Source of the DNA: Cytophagaceae bacterium
GTDB lineage: Bacteria > Bacteroidota > Bacteroidia > Cytophagales > Spirosomataceae
Length of the DNA: 64,000 bases
Reading direction: 5' to 3'
Assembly: GCA_027491315.1 (NCBI GenBank)
Contig: JAIXWL010000001.1
Span: 124,001-188,000 of the forward strand
The stretch's first letter is position 1, and every line of letters begins with the position of its first letter. Positions 53,127-62,494 of the stretch are shown here, piece by piece. Below the pieces are notes generated by a model that was not told the DNA's origin, ran no database searches, and saw only the letters and a program-made list of their open reading frames with translations. The position numbers and the translations under genes were made by a program.

Positions 53127-53714
53127 TACCCCTAATAATTTATAGTGGGTAGCTTTGGCCCAGCGTAATTTTTGACTCCCTTCAATGTAATAGGTTTGTA
53201 CATGTCCATCTGAAAATGTCATGTGCATATTTTTACTAGTTTCAAATAGAAAGTTCTTTTGAGATACTTCAATCTCCACCCTGGTAGGTCTATTCAAGTC
53301 ATCTAAATGAACCATGAATTTTTTTACTGGTAAACTTTCTCCCAATTTCAAAGAGTACCAAATCATATCAGGCTCAGATAAATTATCGTAACTTTTTTCA
53401 AATGCTGGTTTATTCAAATCAGCCTCTAAAAACAAGGCCCATTCTTTGGACCAATCAATATCCGATACCACTTTTACCTCTTTGGCTCCATCCAAGAATA
53501 CGGTTTTGTGTACCTTGGGCTTAGTGATTTCAAAAGACTTGATATGGGAATTAAGTAAATCTGCCCAAGCAAAATAGGTGTTTTTCGGACTTGTTTTACC
53601 CGATTCTGTACAAGAAATAAATAGTAAACCCATCAATAAATAGAATAAGGGGGCAAATTGACGGGTATATGAATTCGGATTTCTCAAAACAAGAAGATTG
53701 TTTGATGCAGGCAT
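53112..53714 (-). CDS. small lipoprotein of unknown function
   Basis: With the start at 53714 the product has 200 residues, with a basic n-region, hydrophobic segment and lipobox ending FISC (C35). The remainder is beta-rich, with KVHKTVFLDGAKEVKVVSDIDWSKEW and SDGHVQTYYIEGSQKLRWAKATHYKLLG, and no recognised domain. A longer frame to 53792 is rejected since it would read through the terminator of the upstream regulator gene. Function unknown. Confidence 0.7.
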   Translation of the reverse strand: MPASNNLLVLRNPNSYTRQFAPLFYLLMGLLFISCTESGKTSPKNTYFAWADLLNSHIKSFEITKPKVHKTVFLDGAKEVKVVSDIDWSKEWALFLEADLNKPAFEKSYDNLSEPDMIWYSLKLGESLPVKKFMVHLDDLNRPTRVEIEVSQKNFLFETSKNMHMTFSDGHVQTYYIEGSQKLRWAKATHYKLLGVLLSK

Positions 53715-53744
53715 AAAGGTACGGATAATACCTAAATAAGAAAT

Positions 53745-53775
53745 AGAAAAGCCGGCATTTGAAAAGCCGGCTTTC
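53745..53775 (-). terminator. terminator of the XRE regulator gene
   Basis: AAAGCCGGC (53748-53756) pairs with GCCGGCTTT (53766-53774) around a 9-nt loop, followed on the minus strand by TCTATTTCTT. Confidence 0.82.
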
Positions 53776-53788
53776 ACTAGGTATGGTA

Positions 53789-53995
53789 TCAACTGGCCAT
53801 AACTTCTTCCAAAGGTATCTTAAGCACCTTGGTCAATTGAAAAATTTTTGTCGCATTGGGATAATGTTTACCAGATTCCCAATAATTATAAGCGCTTTGG
53901 CTTACTCCTACGGCACTGGCTACTTGTTGTTGGGTAAGTTGTAAAGATTGCCTTGATTTTATCAAAGCAACAGAAAATAAATGTTTGGTTTTCAT
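53789..53995 (-). CDS. XRE-family helix-turn-helix regulator
   Basis: The 68-residue protein is a single lambda-repressor-like HTH domain: SRQSLQLTQQQVASAVGVSQ, SAYNYWESGKHYPNATKIFQL and a final short helix. It would bind DNA as a dimer. No toxin or phage gene is adjacent. The region before its start has three GGTT units within 54001-54013, which may be an operator (inference). Confidence 0.88.
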   Translation of the reverse strand: MKTKHLFSVALIKSRQSLQLTQQQVASAVGVSQSAYNYWESGKHYPNATKIFQLTKVLKIPLEEVMAS

Positions 53996-54117
53996 ACTTT
54001 TGGTTGGTTAGGTTACACTTAATAGGTCAAATGTTTCGAATTGATTGATAAATTACAAATGCAGATAAAAAAAATATCATATTTTATGATTTTTTTGATA
54101 TTCACCCCACATCTAAT

Positions 54118-54152
54118 GCAAAAAAATAGCCTGAAATGAGAATTTCAGGCTT
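54118..54152 (-). terminator. terminator of the amidohydrolase operon
   Basis: AGCCTGAAAT (54128-54137) pairs with ATTTCAGGCT (54142-54151) around GAGA, followed on the minus strand by a T-tract. Confidence 0.9.
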
Positions 54153-54193
54153 ATTAGTAAAATCAATAATTTGGTATTGATGCAATGTCACCA

Positions 54194-55495
54194 CTACTTG
54201 ATTTGATATTTATATTTATACCTTTCAAACAACTGGGTATGTTTGTTCTGTAAATCAATAGCTCTGCCTTGTATAAATGCATGAGTCAAAACACTGGATT
54301 TCATATCCAATAAATCCCCTTGACAAATCAAGATATTAGCATCTTTACCATTTTCAATACTTCCAGTTTTTTTATCTACTCCTAAAATCTTGGCTGGATT
54401 TAAGGTAATAACCTGCAATGCCTCCTCTTTCGTCAAGCCATAAGCTGCTAAAGTTCCTGCCATAAAGGGCAGATTTCTTTGTTGGGTATATCCATCACCT
54501 GAATCTTGGCTAATACTAACTAAAACCCCAGCTTTATATAAAATAGCCCCTGTTTTATAAGGCTGATCCACGGCATCATCTTCTGTAGCTGGTAAACTAT
54601 GAGGCTCAGAAAGGATAACACTCACTTGGTTTTCCTTTAAAATATCTGCTATCATCCAACTATCCGCTCCACCTGCTATGACTAATTTGAAATTAAATTC
54701 TTTGTTTAATTCGATAGCCGCAAGCATTTCCTTCACTAAATCACAATGAATGTAGAGCGACTGGCTGCGATCAAATAATCCTTTTACTGCCTCAAACTTC
54801 AAATTAACCTCTGCATGCGATTTTTCACTCAAATAGGCTTTGGCTTCCCTAAAAAAGCCTTTTGCCTGCTCAATGCGTGCTAAACCCGCTCTGACAGGAT
54901 CTCCGTTGGACGCTCCCCTTCGACTTATGGTATTACTAGGTCGATTAATCAAGGCTGGCATGGTCATATGTATTCCTTCATCTACCAAATAAGCCGCATC
55001 TTCCCAGTTCCAAGCATCCAATTGTACTACACTGGAGCTACCAGTAATCAATCCGCCTTGTGGTACAATTTGTGCCATTAAAATACCATTCGTTCGTAAG
55101 GTATTAATCACTTTACTATCTGTATTATATGCTACCAATGAGCGAACATTGGGATGGATATCTCCTAACTCGGCATAGTCTAGAGTAGCTCTAGTGGAGC
55201 TTACTTCTACCAAACCCAAGTTCGTATTGGGTGCTATGATACCAGGATAAATATGTTTTCCTGTGGCATCAATATGCTCTACGTCAGTTCCTAAGCTAGG
55301 AGTGCCGTTTTCTATTTTCAATTTCCCCTTCTCAATGATCACATTACCCGATGTAATCACCTGCCCATTTCCGACGTGGATGGTGGCTCCTGTAATCACT
55401 ATTTTCTTTGATTGAGCAGGAGCAGGATGCATGGTTTCCTGTGCTTGAAGCCCCAAGGAAATCATACTTATTATAGCTATGAATATTTTTTTCAT
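54194..55495 (-). CDS. secreted amidohydrolase-like protein, metal site altered
   Basis: The 433-residue protein has a signal peptide (ending LQAQ) and an amidohydrolase fold, with IVITGATIHVGNGQVITSGNV, the C-terminal GLTKEEALQVITLNPAKILGV and KTGSIENGKDANILI. At the site where active enzymes have HxH (normally DxHxH after PG), it reads GIIAPNTN, so the first metal pair is lost. It starts 11 nt after the stop of the large amidohydrolase gene. It may be a non-catalytic partner; the substrate is unknown. Confidence 0.85.
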   Translation of the reverse strand: MKKIFIAIISMISLGLQAQETMHPAPAQSKKIVITGATIHVGNGQVITSGNVIIEKGKLKIENGTPSLGTDVEHIDATGKHIYPGIIAPNTNLGLVEVSSTRATLDYAELGDIHPNVRSLVAYNTDSKVINTLRTNGILMAQIVPQGGLITGSSSVVQLDAWNWEDAAYLVDEGIHMTMPALINRPSNTISRRGASNGDPVRAGLARIEQAKGFFREAKAYLSEKSHAEVNLKFEAVKGLFDRSQSLYIHCDLVKEMLAAIELNKEFNFKLVIAGGADSWMIADILKENQVSVILSEPHSLPATEDDAVDQPYKTGAILYKAGVLVSISQDSGDGYTQQRNLPFMAGTLAAYGLTKEEALQVITLNPAKILGVDKKTGSIENGKDANILICQGDLLDMKSSVLTHAFIQGRAIDLQNKHTQLFERYKYKYQIK

Positions 55496-55506
55496 GTTGA
55501 TGTCTA

Positions 55507-58500
55507 TTAGTTTTCAGTCAAAACCATACGAGATTGAATACGCTCCCAAAGGCTTTTGTCGTGTTGATGATCTTCTTCGCAATTATTTAACTCTTTGAAG
55601 GTGGGTGCAGCCGGACGTGTACTGGCTCCTCCCTTTTTAGCATTTGCCATTTTTTGAACCAAGCGCTGTTTTTCTGCTTTCAAATTCGCTTGTAAAGTCG
55701 CGTCCAAGTCACGATCAAAAACAATCATTCCGTCTACAATCGTCTTTTCAGATTTGGCATAAATACTCAATGGATGCGCAGACCACAGCACTAAGTCGGC
55801 ATCTTTTCCTTCTTTAATACTTCCCACTCGATCAGCCACATGCAACATCTTAGCTGGATTCAGAGTAACCATTTTTAAGGCATCCTCCTCACTCATTCCT
55901 GTGTATTTCACAGATTTAGCCGCTTCTTGATTCAATCGTCGAGCCATTTCAGCATCATCTGAATTGATGGCTACATTTACACCATTCTTTTGCATCAAAT
56001 AAGCATTTTGAGGAATAGCGTCTAATACTTCCATTTTATAATTCCACCAATCACTGAAAGTCGAGGCATTGGCTCCATGCTGTTTCATTTTATCCGCAAC
56101 TTTATACCCTTCTAAGATGTGAGTAAATGTATTTACAGTAAAATTAAAGCTCTCTGCTACCTTCATCATGGAATTAATCTCACTCTGCACATAGGAGTGA
56201 CATGTAATAAATCGCTTCTTATTTAGAATCTCCAACAAGGTTTCCAATTCCAAATCAATTCTTTTTCCTGGCCCTAATTTTTCATATTCCCTAGCCCGAG
56301 TAAATGCATCAATCAAGACTTGCTCCACCCCCATTCTAGTATCTGGGAATCGGTTATTAGCGGTATTGTAAGAACGTTTCACGTTTTCACCCAAGGCAAA
56401 CTTGATAAATGGATCCCAATTAGCAAACTTCATTTGCTCCGCATTCTGTCCCCAACGAAATTTGATTAATTGGGTTTGACCACCGATCGTATTACAACTT
56501 CCGTGTAAAATATGGCTACTGGTCACGCCTCCACTTAATTGCCTATAAATTTCTACATCTTCTGGATCAATCACATCGGCCACGCGCACTTCCGCAGTTA
56601 CAGATTGTGAACATTCATTGATACCTCCGGTGGCTGCCACATGGGAGTGTTCATCAATGATACCCGCCGTTACGTGCTTATTCGTTCCATCAATTACCTT
56701 GGCACTTGCATCCTTTAAATTTTTACCAATCGAGACAATTTTTCCATTCTTTACCAATACGTCCGTCTCCTTTAAAATTCCTTGTTTTTCATTGGTCCAA
56801 ACAGTGGTATTTTTTATTAATATATTTTCCTGTTTGGGCTTACTCTTTTGACCAAAACCATTAAATGGATAAACCAAAGTGCCTAAGGATTCATCTTCTG
56901 TTTTCTTTTCCTTTTTATCTGATTTTGCTTCTTCCATTCCCCCTTCACGAGTAGCTTTCCAACTAACCCAATCTCCTGAGGCTAATTGTCCTGTACCAAA
57001 CCAATTAGCCCCTTGTTGAGTACCAGTCAAACGAACCCTTTTGCCTGCGTCCGCTTTCTTGCTAAATACTAAATTGACTAATTGATCTTTTTGGCTTAAT
57101 TCAACCTGGATGGTATCAGCACCTTGTAAAGTAGCTTTTAAATCCGATTTGACTACCAAAGTATATTTTTCAGGTCCTAATTGGAAGGCATATTTCCCAC
57201 TTAAATTTGACCAGGCGTCGATCTGTACCCCATAGCCAATTCCTTGGACCCAGTTCTCGACCATTTGGGTTTTATCTTGAAATATTGGACCCGTTGTAAT
57301 TAAGAAATTGGCCAATTTCCCTGATTCTAAAGTACCTACTTGGTCAGCAATGCCCAAGAGCTGTGCGGGTGTGGTAGTTAAGGCTTCCATTGCTTTTTGC
57401 TCCGAAAGGCCCATTTGAATTGCCTTTTTTAGGTTGGCAAGGAAAGAAGATGTTTCCCTTAAACCGTGTGTTGTAAGGGCAAAAGGAATGCCTGCCTTTT
57501 CAAAAGCCGCTGGATTGGTTGGAGCTAACTCCCAATGCTTTAATTCAGCCACATTCACAAAACGAGCGTCGGTTGGATCTTCCAAATCCATCGCTTGAGG
57601 AAAAGCTAAAGGCAAAATGAAGCTCGCTTGGGTTGTTTTAATATCTTCCATGCGCTGGTACTCATCACCTGCCGCTTTGATGATATATTGTATACCAAAT
57701 TCATCTCCAATCTTGTCTGCACGTAAAGCCGACCATTTATCACTTACTTCAAAAATTTGAGGTAAAGACAAATGCTCATTAAAAGAGGACAAACTCAGGT
57801 TTAAGCCTTCTTTTACCGGTTTGGATTTATACCATTGGGCATCTAAAAAATTCTGCCTTAATAAAGCCACGCTCCCCATCAAGGAAGTTGGGTAATCTTG
57901 GGTAGATGAACCTTTGCTAAAAGAATAATGAGCCGAGGCCTTTTCTTTTAAAATAACCAAGTTTTCTTTCTGATTAGCCAAACTCACAATCGCACCAGCT
58001 CCTCTAGAAATTCCATCCATTTGATGCGTCAGTACCACACCAAAACCAGCTAGTCGCAATTCATTTGCTTTGGCTTCATTGACATTAAATAATTTCACGT
58101 GGGCTACCTCCGACTTTAAAGCTTGATTCCAAGAATAAGGCCCTTTGGTATTGGATAACATTTGAGATGGAGCTCGGTAGCTTGCTCCTCCACTGGAAAT
58201 GGCTGGAGTTCCATAATCGGTATACATATCGATAAAGGAAGGATAAATAAACTTCCCTTGGCAATCCAGCACTACGGCTTCCTTGGGGATAGGTATGTTA
58301 ACTCCTACTTGCTCAATTTTCCCTTGACGAATGATTAGAGTGGCATCAGTTAAGGTAGTTTTAGTATCCTTCACAATGGTTGCATGAGTGAAAGCATAGT
58401 ATCCTTTTCTTGGATTGGCCACATCATTGAGTGGATAGGTTGTTTGGCCAAATATGGGGATAATAATGAGCCAAAGGTAGGCTAAAGCCCCCCAGGTAAA

Positions 58501-58512
58501 AAGGTGTTTCAT
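55507..58512 (-). CDS. secreted double-module amidohydrolase
   Basis: The 1001-residue protein has a signal peptide (ending IFGQ) and two amidohydrolase-like modules. In the first (about 30-440) the expected HxH is FIDMYTD, so the metal site is degraded. A beta-rich and charged linker (about 440-560, with SDKKEKKTEDES) follows. The second (about 563-960) has an intact HSH at 622-624, with ITCHSY and NSDDAEM supplying other ligands, and the end LGKDADLVLWSAHP-like. Only the second half should hydrolyse substrate, which is not known (imidazolonepropionase/dipeptidase-like). It is the first gene of the pair. Confidence 0.88.
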   Translation of the reverse strand: MKHLFTWGALAYLWLIIIPIFGQTTYPLNDVANPRKGYYAFTHATIVKDTKTTLTDATLIIRQGKIEQVGVNIPIPKEAVVLDCQGKFIYPSFIDMYTDYGTPAISSGGASYRAPSQMLSNTKGPYSWNQALKSEVAHVKLFNVNEAKANELRLAGFGVVLTHQMDGISRGAGAIVSLANQKENLVILKEKASAHYSFSKGSSTQDYPTSLMGSVALLRQNFLDAQWYKSKPVKEGLNLSLSSFNEHLSLPQIFEVSDKWSALRADKIGDEFGIQYIIKAAGDEYQRMEDIKTTQASFILPLAFPQAMDLEDPTDARFVNVAELKHWELAPTNPAAFEKAGIPFALTTHGLRETSSFLANLKKAIQMGLSEQKAMEALTTTPAQLLGIADQVGTLESGKLANFLITTGPIFQDKTQMVENWVQGIGYGVQIDAWSNLSGKYAFQLGPEKYTLVVKSDLKATLQGADTIQVELSQKDQLVNLVFSKKADAGKRVRLTGTQQGANWFGTGQLASGDWVSWKATREGGMEEAKSDKKEKKTEDESLGTLVYPFNGFGQKSKPKQENILIKNTTVWTNEKQGILKETDVLVKNGKIVSIGKNLKDASAKVIDGTNKHVTAGIIDEHSHVAATGGINECSQSVTAEVRVADVIDPEDVEIYRQLSGGVTSSHILHGSCNTIGGQTQLIKFRWGQNAEQMKFANWDPFIKFALGENVKRSYNTANNRFPDTRMGVEQVLIDAFTRAREYEKLGPGKRIDLELETLLEILNKKRFITCHSYVQSEINSMMKVAESFNFTVNTFTHILEGYKVADKMKQHGANASTFSDWWNYKMEVLDAIPQNAYLMQKNGVNVAINSDDAEMARRLNQEAAKSVKYTGMSEEDALKMVTLNPAKMLHVADRVGSIKEGKDADLVLWSAHPLSIYAKSEKTIVDGMIVFDRDLDATLQANLKAEKQRLVQKMANAKKGGASTRPAAPTFKELNNCEEDHQHDKSLWERIQSRMVLTEN

Positions 58513-58577
58513 GTTAAGTTTATTAATGAATTTTAAAGGTATTGAATGCTTAGAGTTTTATTAACCTGTATTGACAT

Positions 58578-59963
58578 TCAATTGTTTTTAAGTCGAACTT
58601 GTTTTTTGCCATAATATTTGGCTATGCATTTACACCACAAATGACTTGAGTCGGTAGAAATTTCCTCATTAAATAAAAAGGCAGATTTCGTTTGAATAGC
58701 AGGTATCTCCACCTGAGCGTCATTAGTTTGTTGGATTGCATCAAACCTTGCTTTTTGCTCTTTGGCAAATTGAAAAGCAGTCCCTGAACTAATTTCAGCG
58801 GCCATCAGTCGGGCACTTTTACTGTAATGCATGTTGGGCAAAATTAGTAGCATGATCAAAACTTGGACGGGGAATTTAAACTTTTCTGGAAGTGTCCATG
58901 CTATTTTTTTGTGTAGGATAAAACTAGAATATCCTGAAGCCATCAACAAATACATAAACAATAGACTCAAAGTACGGTTAGGAATTCCTGATTCATCTAA
59001 AGCTAAAGAAATAGGCAAAAAGCTCAAATAATACCCCAAAGCAAATATACCCATCAAACCTAGAAAGCTAGTCCAAGAGATCACAGATGCCTTTTTTTGA
59101 CCTGTACCGAATAAGATAATCCAAAGATTCATTAGCCAAAAAAGAGGCTCTTTTGAAAATAAAATAAGCTGTTTTCCTGCACTTTTAGCCGCCTCCAACA
59201 GGCCGTCAATGAGGGCAATATGTTTAGTAGCACGTATGGCATTCCCTGGAGCCAAAATGACCAATGCCAAAGCAATGACCCAGACGATTCCCAAAAGCCA
59301 AAGTTCTGGTTCTATCTTTTTGATTTTTATCAGTCGATATAGCTGTAAACACCCAAATACAGTGGAAAAGAAAATCATGGTGATTTCACTACTACCAATT
59401 AGAAAAAATAGCACGAGGGGCAAAAGGAAAAAACGAATCACTTTCGCTTTTTCAAAATAATAAAGGTTGAAAAACAGGATGACCAGCTGAAAAGAAAGTG
59501 GGTAAAAGAGCCCAGAAAACCAAAAATACCATTCATAAAAGCCTGGAATGGTATACCATCCTATGGCTTGAAAAACCAAAGCACTCCAAAGTACCTTGGA
59601 ACTGTGCCAAGATTGCTGATAGATGTTTTTAAATAAATATAGTGCATTGGCCAATCCCAGCACCATGAGCAGCCAAGTTCCCCATTTGAAATAGCCGAAA
59701 TCTGGACTAAAAATTAATGGATTGAGGTGTAACATGATGTTGCCAAAATAGCGGCCACTCCACCCGATATAATATTGATAGGCACCTCCAAAAACTCCAT
59801 ATTCTTTCCCAACCCAGGCAAAACAAAAATCGTCGGTAATATTGGGGCCGTTAGCTAATGCCATAGTCCCCATCAGATAGACCATCATTCCCCAAAAAAT
59901 AAAGCCTAAGGAAAGAAGAGTAAGGGATTTAATCCGAGCTTTGGATAGGTTAGTTTGGGACAT
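58578..59963 (-). CDS. DUF6056-like polytopic membrane protein
   Basis: The 461-residue protein has about ten or more membrane segments. Near the first loop it has PNITDDFCFAWVGKEYG and IGWSGRYFGNIML, with the acidic pair and WSGRY typical of DUF6056 and related GT-C-type glycosyltransferases. A soluble tail of about 70 residues ends in KYYGKKQVRLKNN. A role in transferring sugars from a lipid carrier is suggested by fold resemblance only. It stands alone on its strand. Confidence 0.72.
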   Translation of the reverse strand: MSQTNLSKARIKSLTLLSLGFIFWGMMVYLMGTMALANGPNITDDFCFAWVGKEYGVFGGAYQYYIGWSGRYFGNIMLHLNPLIFSPDFGYFKWGTWLLMVLGLANALYLFKNIYQQSWHSSKVLWSALVFQAIGWYTIPGFYEWYFWFSGLFYPLSFQLVILFFNLYYFEKAKVIRFFLLPLVLFFLIGSSEITMIFFSTVFGCLQLYRLIKIKKIEPELWLLGIVWVIALALVILAPGNAIRATKHIALIDGLLEAAKSAGKQLILFSKEPLFWLMNLWIILFGTGQKKASVISWTSFLGLMGIFALGYYLSFLPISLALDESGIPNRTLSLLFMYLLMASGYSSFILHKKIAWTLPEKFKFPVQVLIMLLILPNMHYSKSARLMAAEISSGTAFQFAKEQKARFDAIQQTNDAQVEIPAIQTKSAFLFNEEISTDSSHLWCKCIAKYYGKKQVRLKNN

Positions 59964-60165
59964 GTTTGAAAATATAGAACCCTGTAAAAGACAGGTATGT
60001 GGTAAAAATACGGATAAAAATCAAAAAAATTAAACCCTTGAAGAGTTTGAATCAGGATCTCATAATAAGAAAATGAACCACACCGGGGAATAAATTAATG
60101 GCGTATTGCACGGAAAGGAATGAATAAATTTAAAAATATTGATACCTTGTACAGGGTTTCCTAAA

Positions 60166-60173
60166 TATATTTG
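60166..60173 (+). promoter_or_regulatory. candidate -7 element of the secreted esterase gene
   Basis: TATATTTG fits TAnnTTTG and ends 36 nt before the ATG at 60210. TTG at 60147-60149 is 16 nt upstream, slightly short of the usual spacing. Confidence 0.45.
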
Positions 60174-60209
60174 TCAGAAGTTTTCAGCTAGGGAAAGAAA
60201 AGCATATCC

Positions 60210-61949
60210 ATGATTCATCGAATTTTAATTTTTTGTTGCCTCTTAAGTTTTTGTATTAAAACAGAGTTGAGTGCCCAAAAAATTGGTGATTTTGTATTCA
60301 ATAAATTACCTCAGAATTATCACTTTTATCCTAGGGACGATAAAAACAAAGCTGATATTCCTATCGTAGCCGATATTACTAATAAATCCATCACGGCGGT
60401 TTCAGTGAAGATTTTCAGAAATGGAAACTTATTTAAATACGATAAAACAGCCTTAACAGCCGGCAATCCTTATAAAAACAAATTTAGTATCAATGCGGAA
60501 TTAGCAGAATATGACGTTGAGGTCTATCAGTTCATTGGCTTAGATTCTAGCTTGGTTGTCAAAAGGAAAAACATAGTCGCAGGAGATGCCTTTTTAGTGA
60601 GTGGGCAGTCCAATGCCTGGATTGGTCCCATTGATGATAAAGTATTTCAAGGAGAATATTTAAGGTCCTTTGGGGCGGTTCAAGCTCCGGATAATTATGG
60701 ACCATATAAATTAGCCGATACCTTGTGGTCTTTGGCAACCGATCAAGCCAGAGTAGGCCCATGGGTTTCTGAAATTGCTAAATACTTAATCGAGTCCGAA
60801 AAAATCCCTTTTTGTTTTATTAATTCTGCTGCTGGTGGCTCCAACATCGATTTCCATTTAATCCTAGATGGTGATTTAAAAGCTCCTTATGGTGGAAATA
60901 TCATGCTCTACAAAGCCATAAAAGCGGGGGTAATAGATAAGGTGCAGGCCATTATTTACCGACAAGGTGAGGCAGAATCTACCCTTCCGGCGGGCAGTCC
61001 TTTCGACTGGTGGTGGAAATTTGATCAGTTAAAAACGAAGTATAAGAAGTATTTCCCCAGTGCTAAGTATGTTTTTTGTCCTCAGACTAACGTTTATGAA
61101 TTCCAATATTCACCCGCTGCTTTAGTAAGAGAAAACCAACGTGCCCAATATACGAATGACCTATATGTTAAGTCATTTGCGACTGTTGGAACCAAGCAAT
61201 TTGATGGGTTACACTATGGAAATGAAGGTTATCGCCAAAGTGGATTTGAACAATTCCGAATCATTTCTGCGGAAATTTATAAGCGCCCTTGGGATAAGCA
61301 AGTTTATAGTCCGAATGTGGTTAAAGCCTATTTCAAATCAAAATCCGAAACAAGGAAGTTGTACTTGGAATTCGAGCAAGGTCAAATAATGGTGGCTCCT
61401 ACTGATACCACCTTTATAGATCCAACAGGAAAAACTCAAAAGCGCATCATGAAAGATAATTTCTTTTATGATGGTATTAATGCGGTCAGTGCCGCCAAAT
61501 ACATTGACAATATCGATGTGGAAGGGAATAAGGTCATTCTTAACTTAAACCAAGAATACCCAAGCGAGATTATCAGTTATCTACCAGATTATTTTAGGGA
61601 GTTTTATAATTTCAATAAAGCACCATTCCCGGGGCCTTTTCTTAGAAATAAAGCTGGTATGAGAGCTTTTGCCTTCTCTGGAATTCCCATTGTGCGCCTA
61701 GATCAAAACTTTGATTTTAGTATAGGACCTAATCCGGCGGTAGATAACATTACCATCCGCTGGCAAAATATGTCGACAGGTACTTTAAAAATCTATGACA
61801 TGAAAGGTAATATAGTTTTTGAAGACACCTACCTAGCGGTTTTTTTCAAAGTGGTGGATTTATCCAAATTACCTGCGGCTAATTACTTTTTGAGTACCAC
61901 GGGGCTTGATGGCTCAACTATCACCAAGCGCTTAGCGATAGTTAAATAG
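60210..61949 (+). CDS. type IX-secreted SGNH esterase (sialate O-acetylesterase-like)
   Basis: The 579-residue protein has a signal peptide (ending LSAQ), a beta-sandwich (about 25-120) and an SGNH/SASA domain with the nucleophile S134 in VSGQSNAW and D332/H335 in DGLHYGNEGY. A second beta-rich region follows (about 355-490). The C-terminal 75 residues (from about 500, with SIGPNPAVDNITIRW, TLKIYDMKGNIV and ITKRLAIVK) are a type A sorting domain that sends it through the type IX system. It probably removes acetyl groups from polysaccharides outside the cell. The specific ester is not predictable. Confidence 0.88.
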   Translation: MIHRILIFCCLLSFCIKTELSAQKIGDFVFNKLPQNYHFYPRDDKNKADIPIVADITNKSITAVSVKIFRNGNLFKYDKTALTAGNPYKNKFSINAELAEYDVEVYQFIGLDSSLVVKRKNIVAGDAFLVSGQSNAWIGPIDDKVFQGEYLRSFGAVQAPDNYGPYKLADTLWSLATDQARVGPWVSEIAKYLIESEKIPFCFINSAAGGSNIDFHLILDGDLKAPYGGNIMLYKAIKAGVIDKVQAIIYRQGEAESTLPAGSPFDWWWKFDQLKTKYKKYFPSAKYVFCPQTNVYEFQYSPAALVRENQRAQYTNDLYVKSFATVGTKQFDGLHYGNEGYRQSGFEQFRIISAEIYKRPWDKQVYSPNVVKAYFKSKSETRKLYLEFEQGQIMVAPTDTTFIDPTGKTQKRIMKDNFFYDGINAVSAAKYIDNIDVEGNKVILNLNQEYPSEIISYLPDYFREFYNFNKAPFPGPFLRNKAGMRAFAFSGIPIVRLDQNFDFSIGPNPAVDNITIRWQNMSTGTLKIYDMKGNIVFEDTYLAVFFKVVDLSKLPAANYFLSTTGLDGSTITKRLAIVK

Positions 61950-61953
61950 AGCT

Positions 61954-62364
61954 TTATCGAATTTCATTGACATCATCAATGAAAAAGCAATGCTCATGTC
62001 TTTGCATGCCAATTTTAGGATAATAGCCTTGAGCTGCAGGAGCCGCTAACAATATTAATTTGGCCCTAGGGTGTAATTTTTTTACTCGAATCAGTAATTC
62101 TTTTCCAATTCCCTGATGTTGAAAGTCAACATCAACGGCTAAATCTGCCAAATAGGTGGTGTAAACAAAATCCGTCATTCCTCTGGCTAAGCCCACTAAT
62201 GTATCTCCATCATAAGCCCCCACATAAACGTTAGCATGATCTAGCATGGTTTGCATGGCTGCGAAATCGTGCATAGGTCTTCTTTGTCCTAAAGTAGACC
62301 TTTCTAAAATGGCCATAAAATCCTTTAGTTCAATTATTGGATTTTCTCGGTAGCTAATTTCCAT
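61954..62364 (-). CDS. GNAT family N-acetyltransferase
   Basis: The 136-residue protein has the GNAT fold with the acetyl-CoA loop VDFQHQGIGKELLIRV (Q-x-x-G-x-G/A) and strand sequence VYVGAYDGDTLVGLARG before it. LAAPAAQGYYPKIGMQRHE near the end is typical of small-molecule acetyltransferases. The acceptor substrate is unknown. It converges on the esterase gene with 4 nt between the stops. Confidence 0.9.
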   Translation of the reverse strand: MEISYRENPIIELKDFMAILERSTLGQRRPMHDFAAMQTMLDHANVYVGAYDGDTLVGLARGMTDFVYTTYLADLAVDVDFQHQGIGKELLIRVKKLHPRAKLILLAAPAAQGYYPKIGMQRHEHCFFIDDVNEIR

Positions 62365-62494
62365 TTGATATACATTTTATTCATTCTAATCTAGTTTCAG
62401 CCTTTGTGTAGCATTTTACCAAATCATTAAAAAATGATTTCAGGATTCATTTATTTAAAAATGCTTGTAAATTGAACAATCAAAACCTTTCACT

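Noticed and set aside
53715-53792. Longer N-terminus for the lipoprotein ending at 53112
   Set aside because: It would be translated through the terminator hairpin of the XRE gene and gives no better signal peptide.
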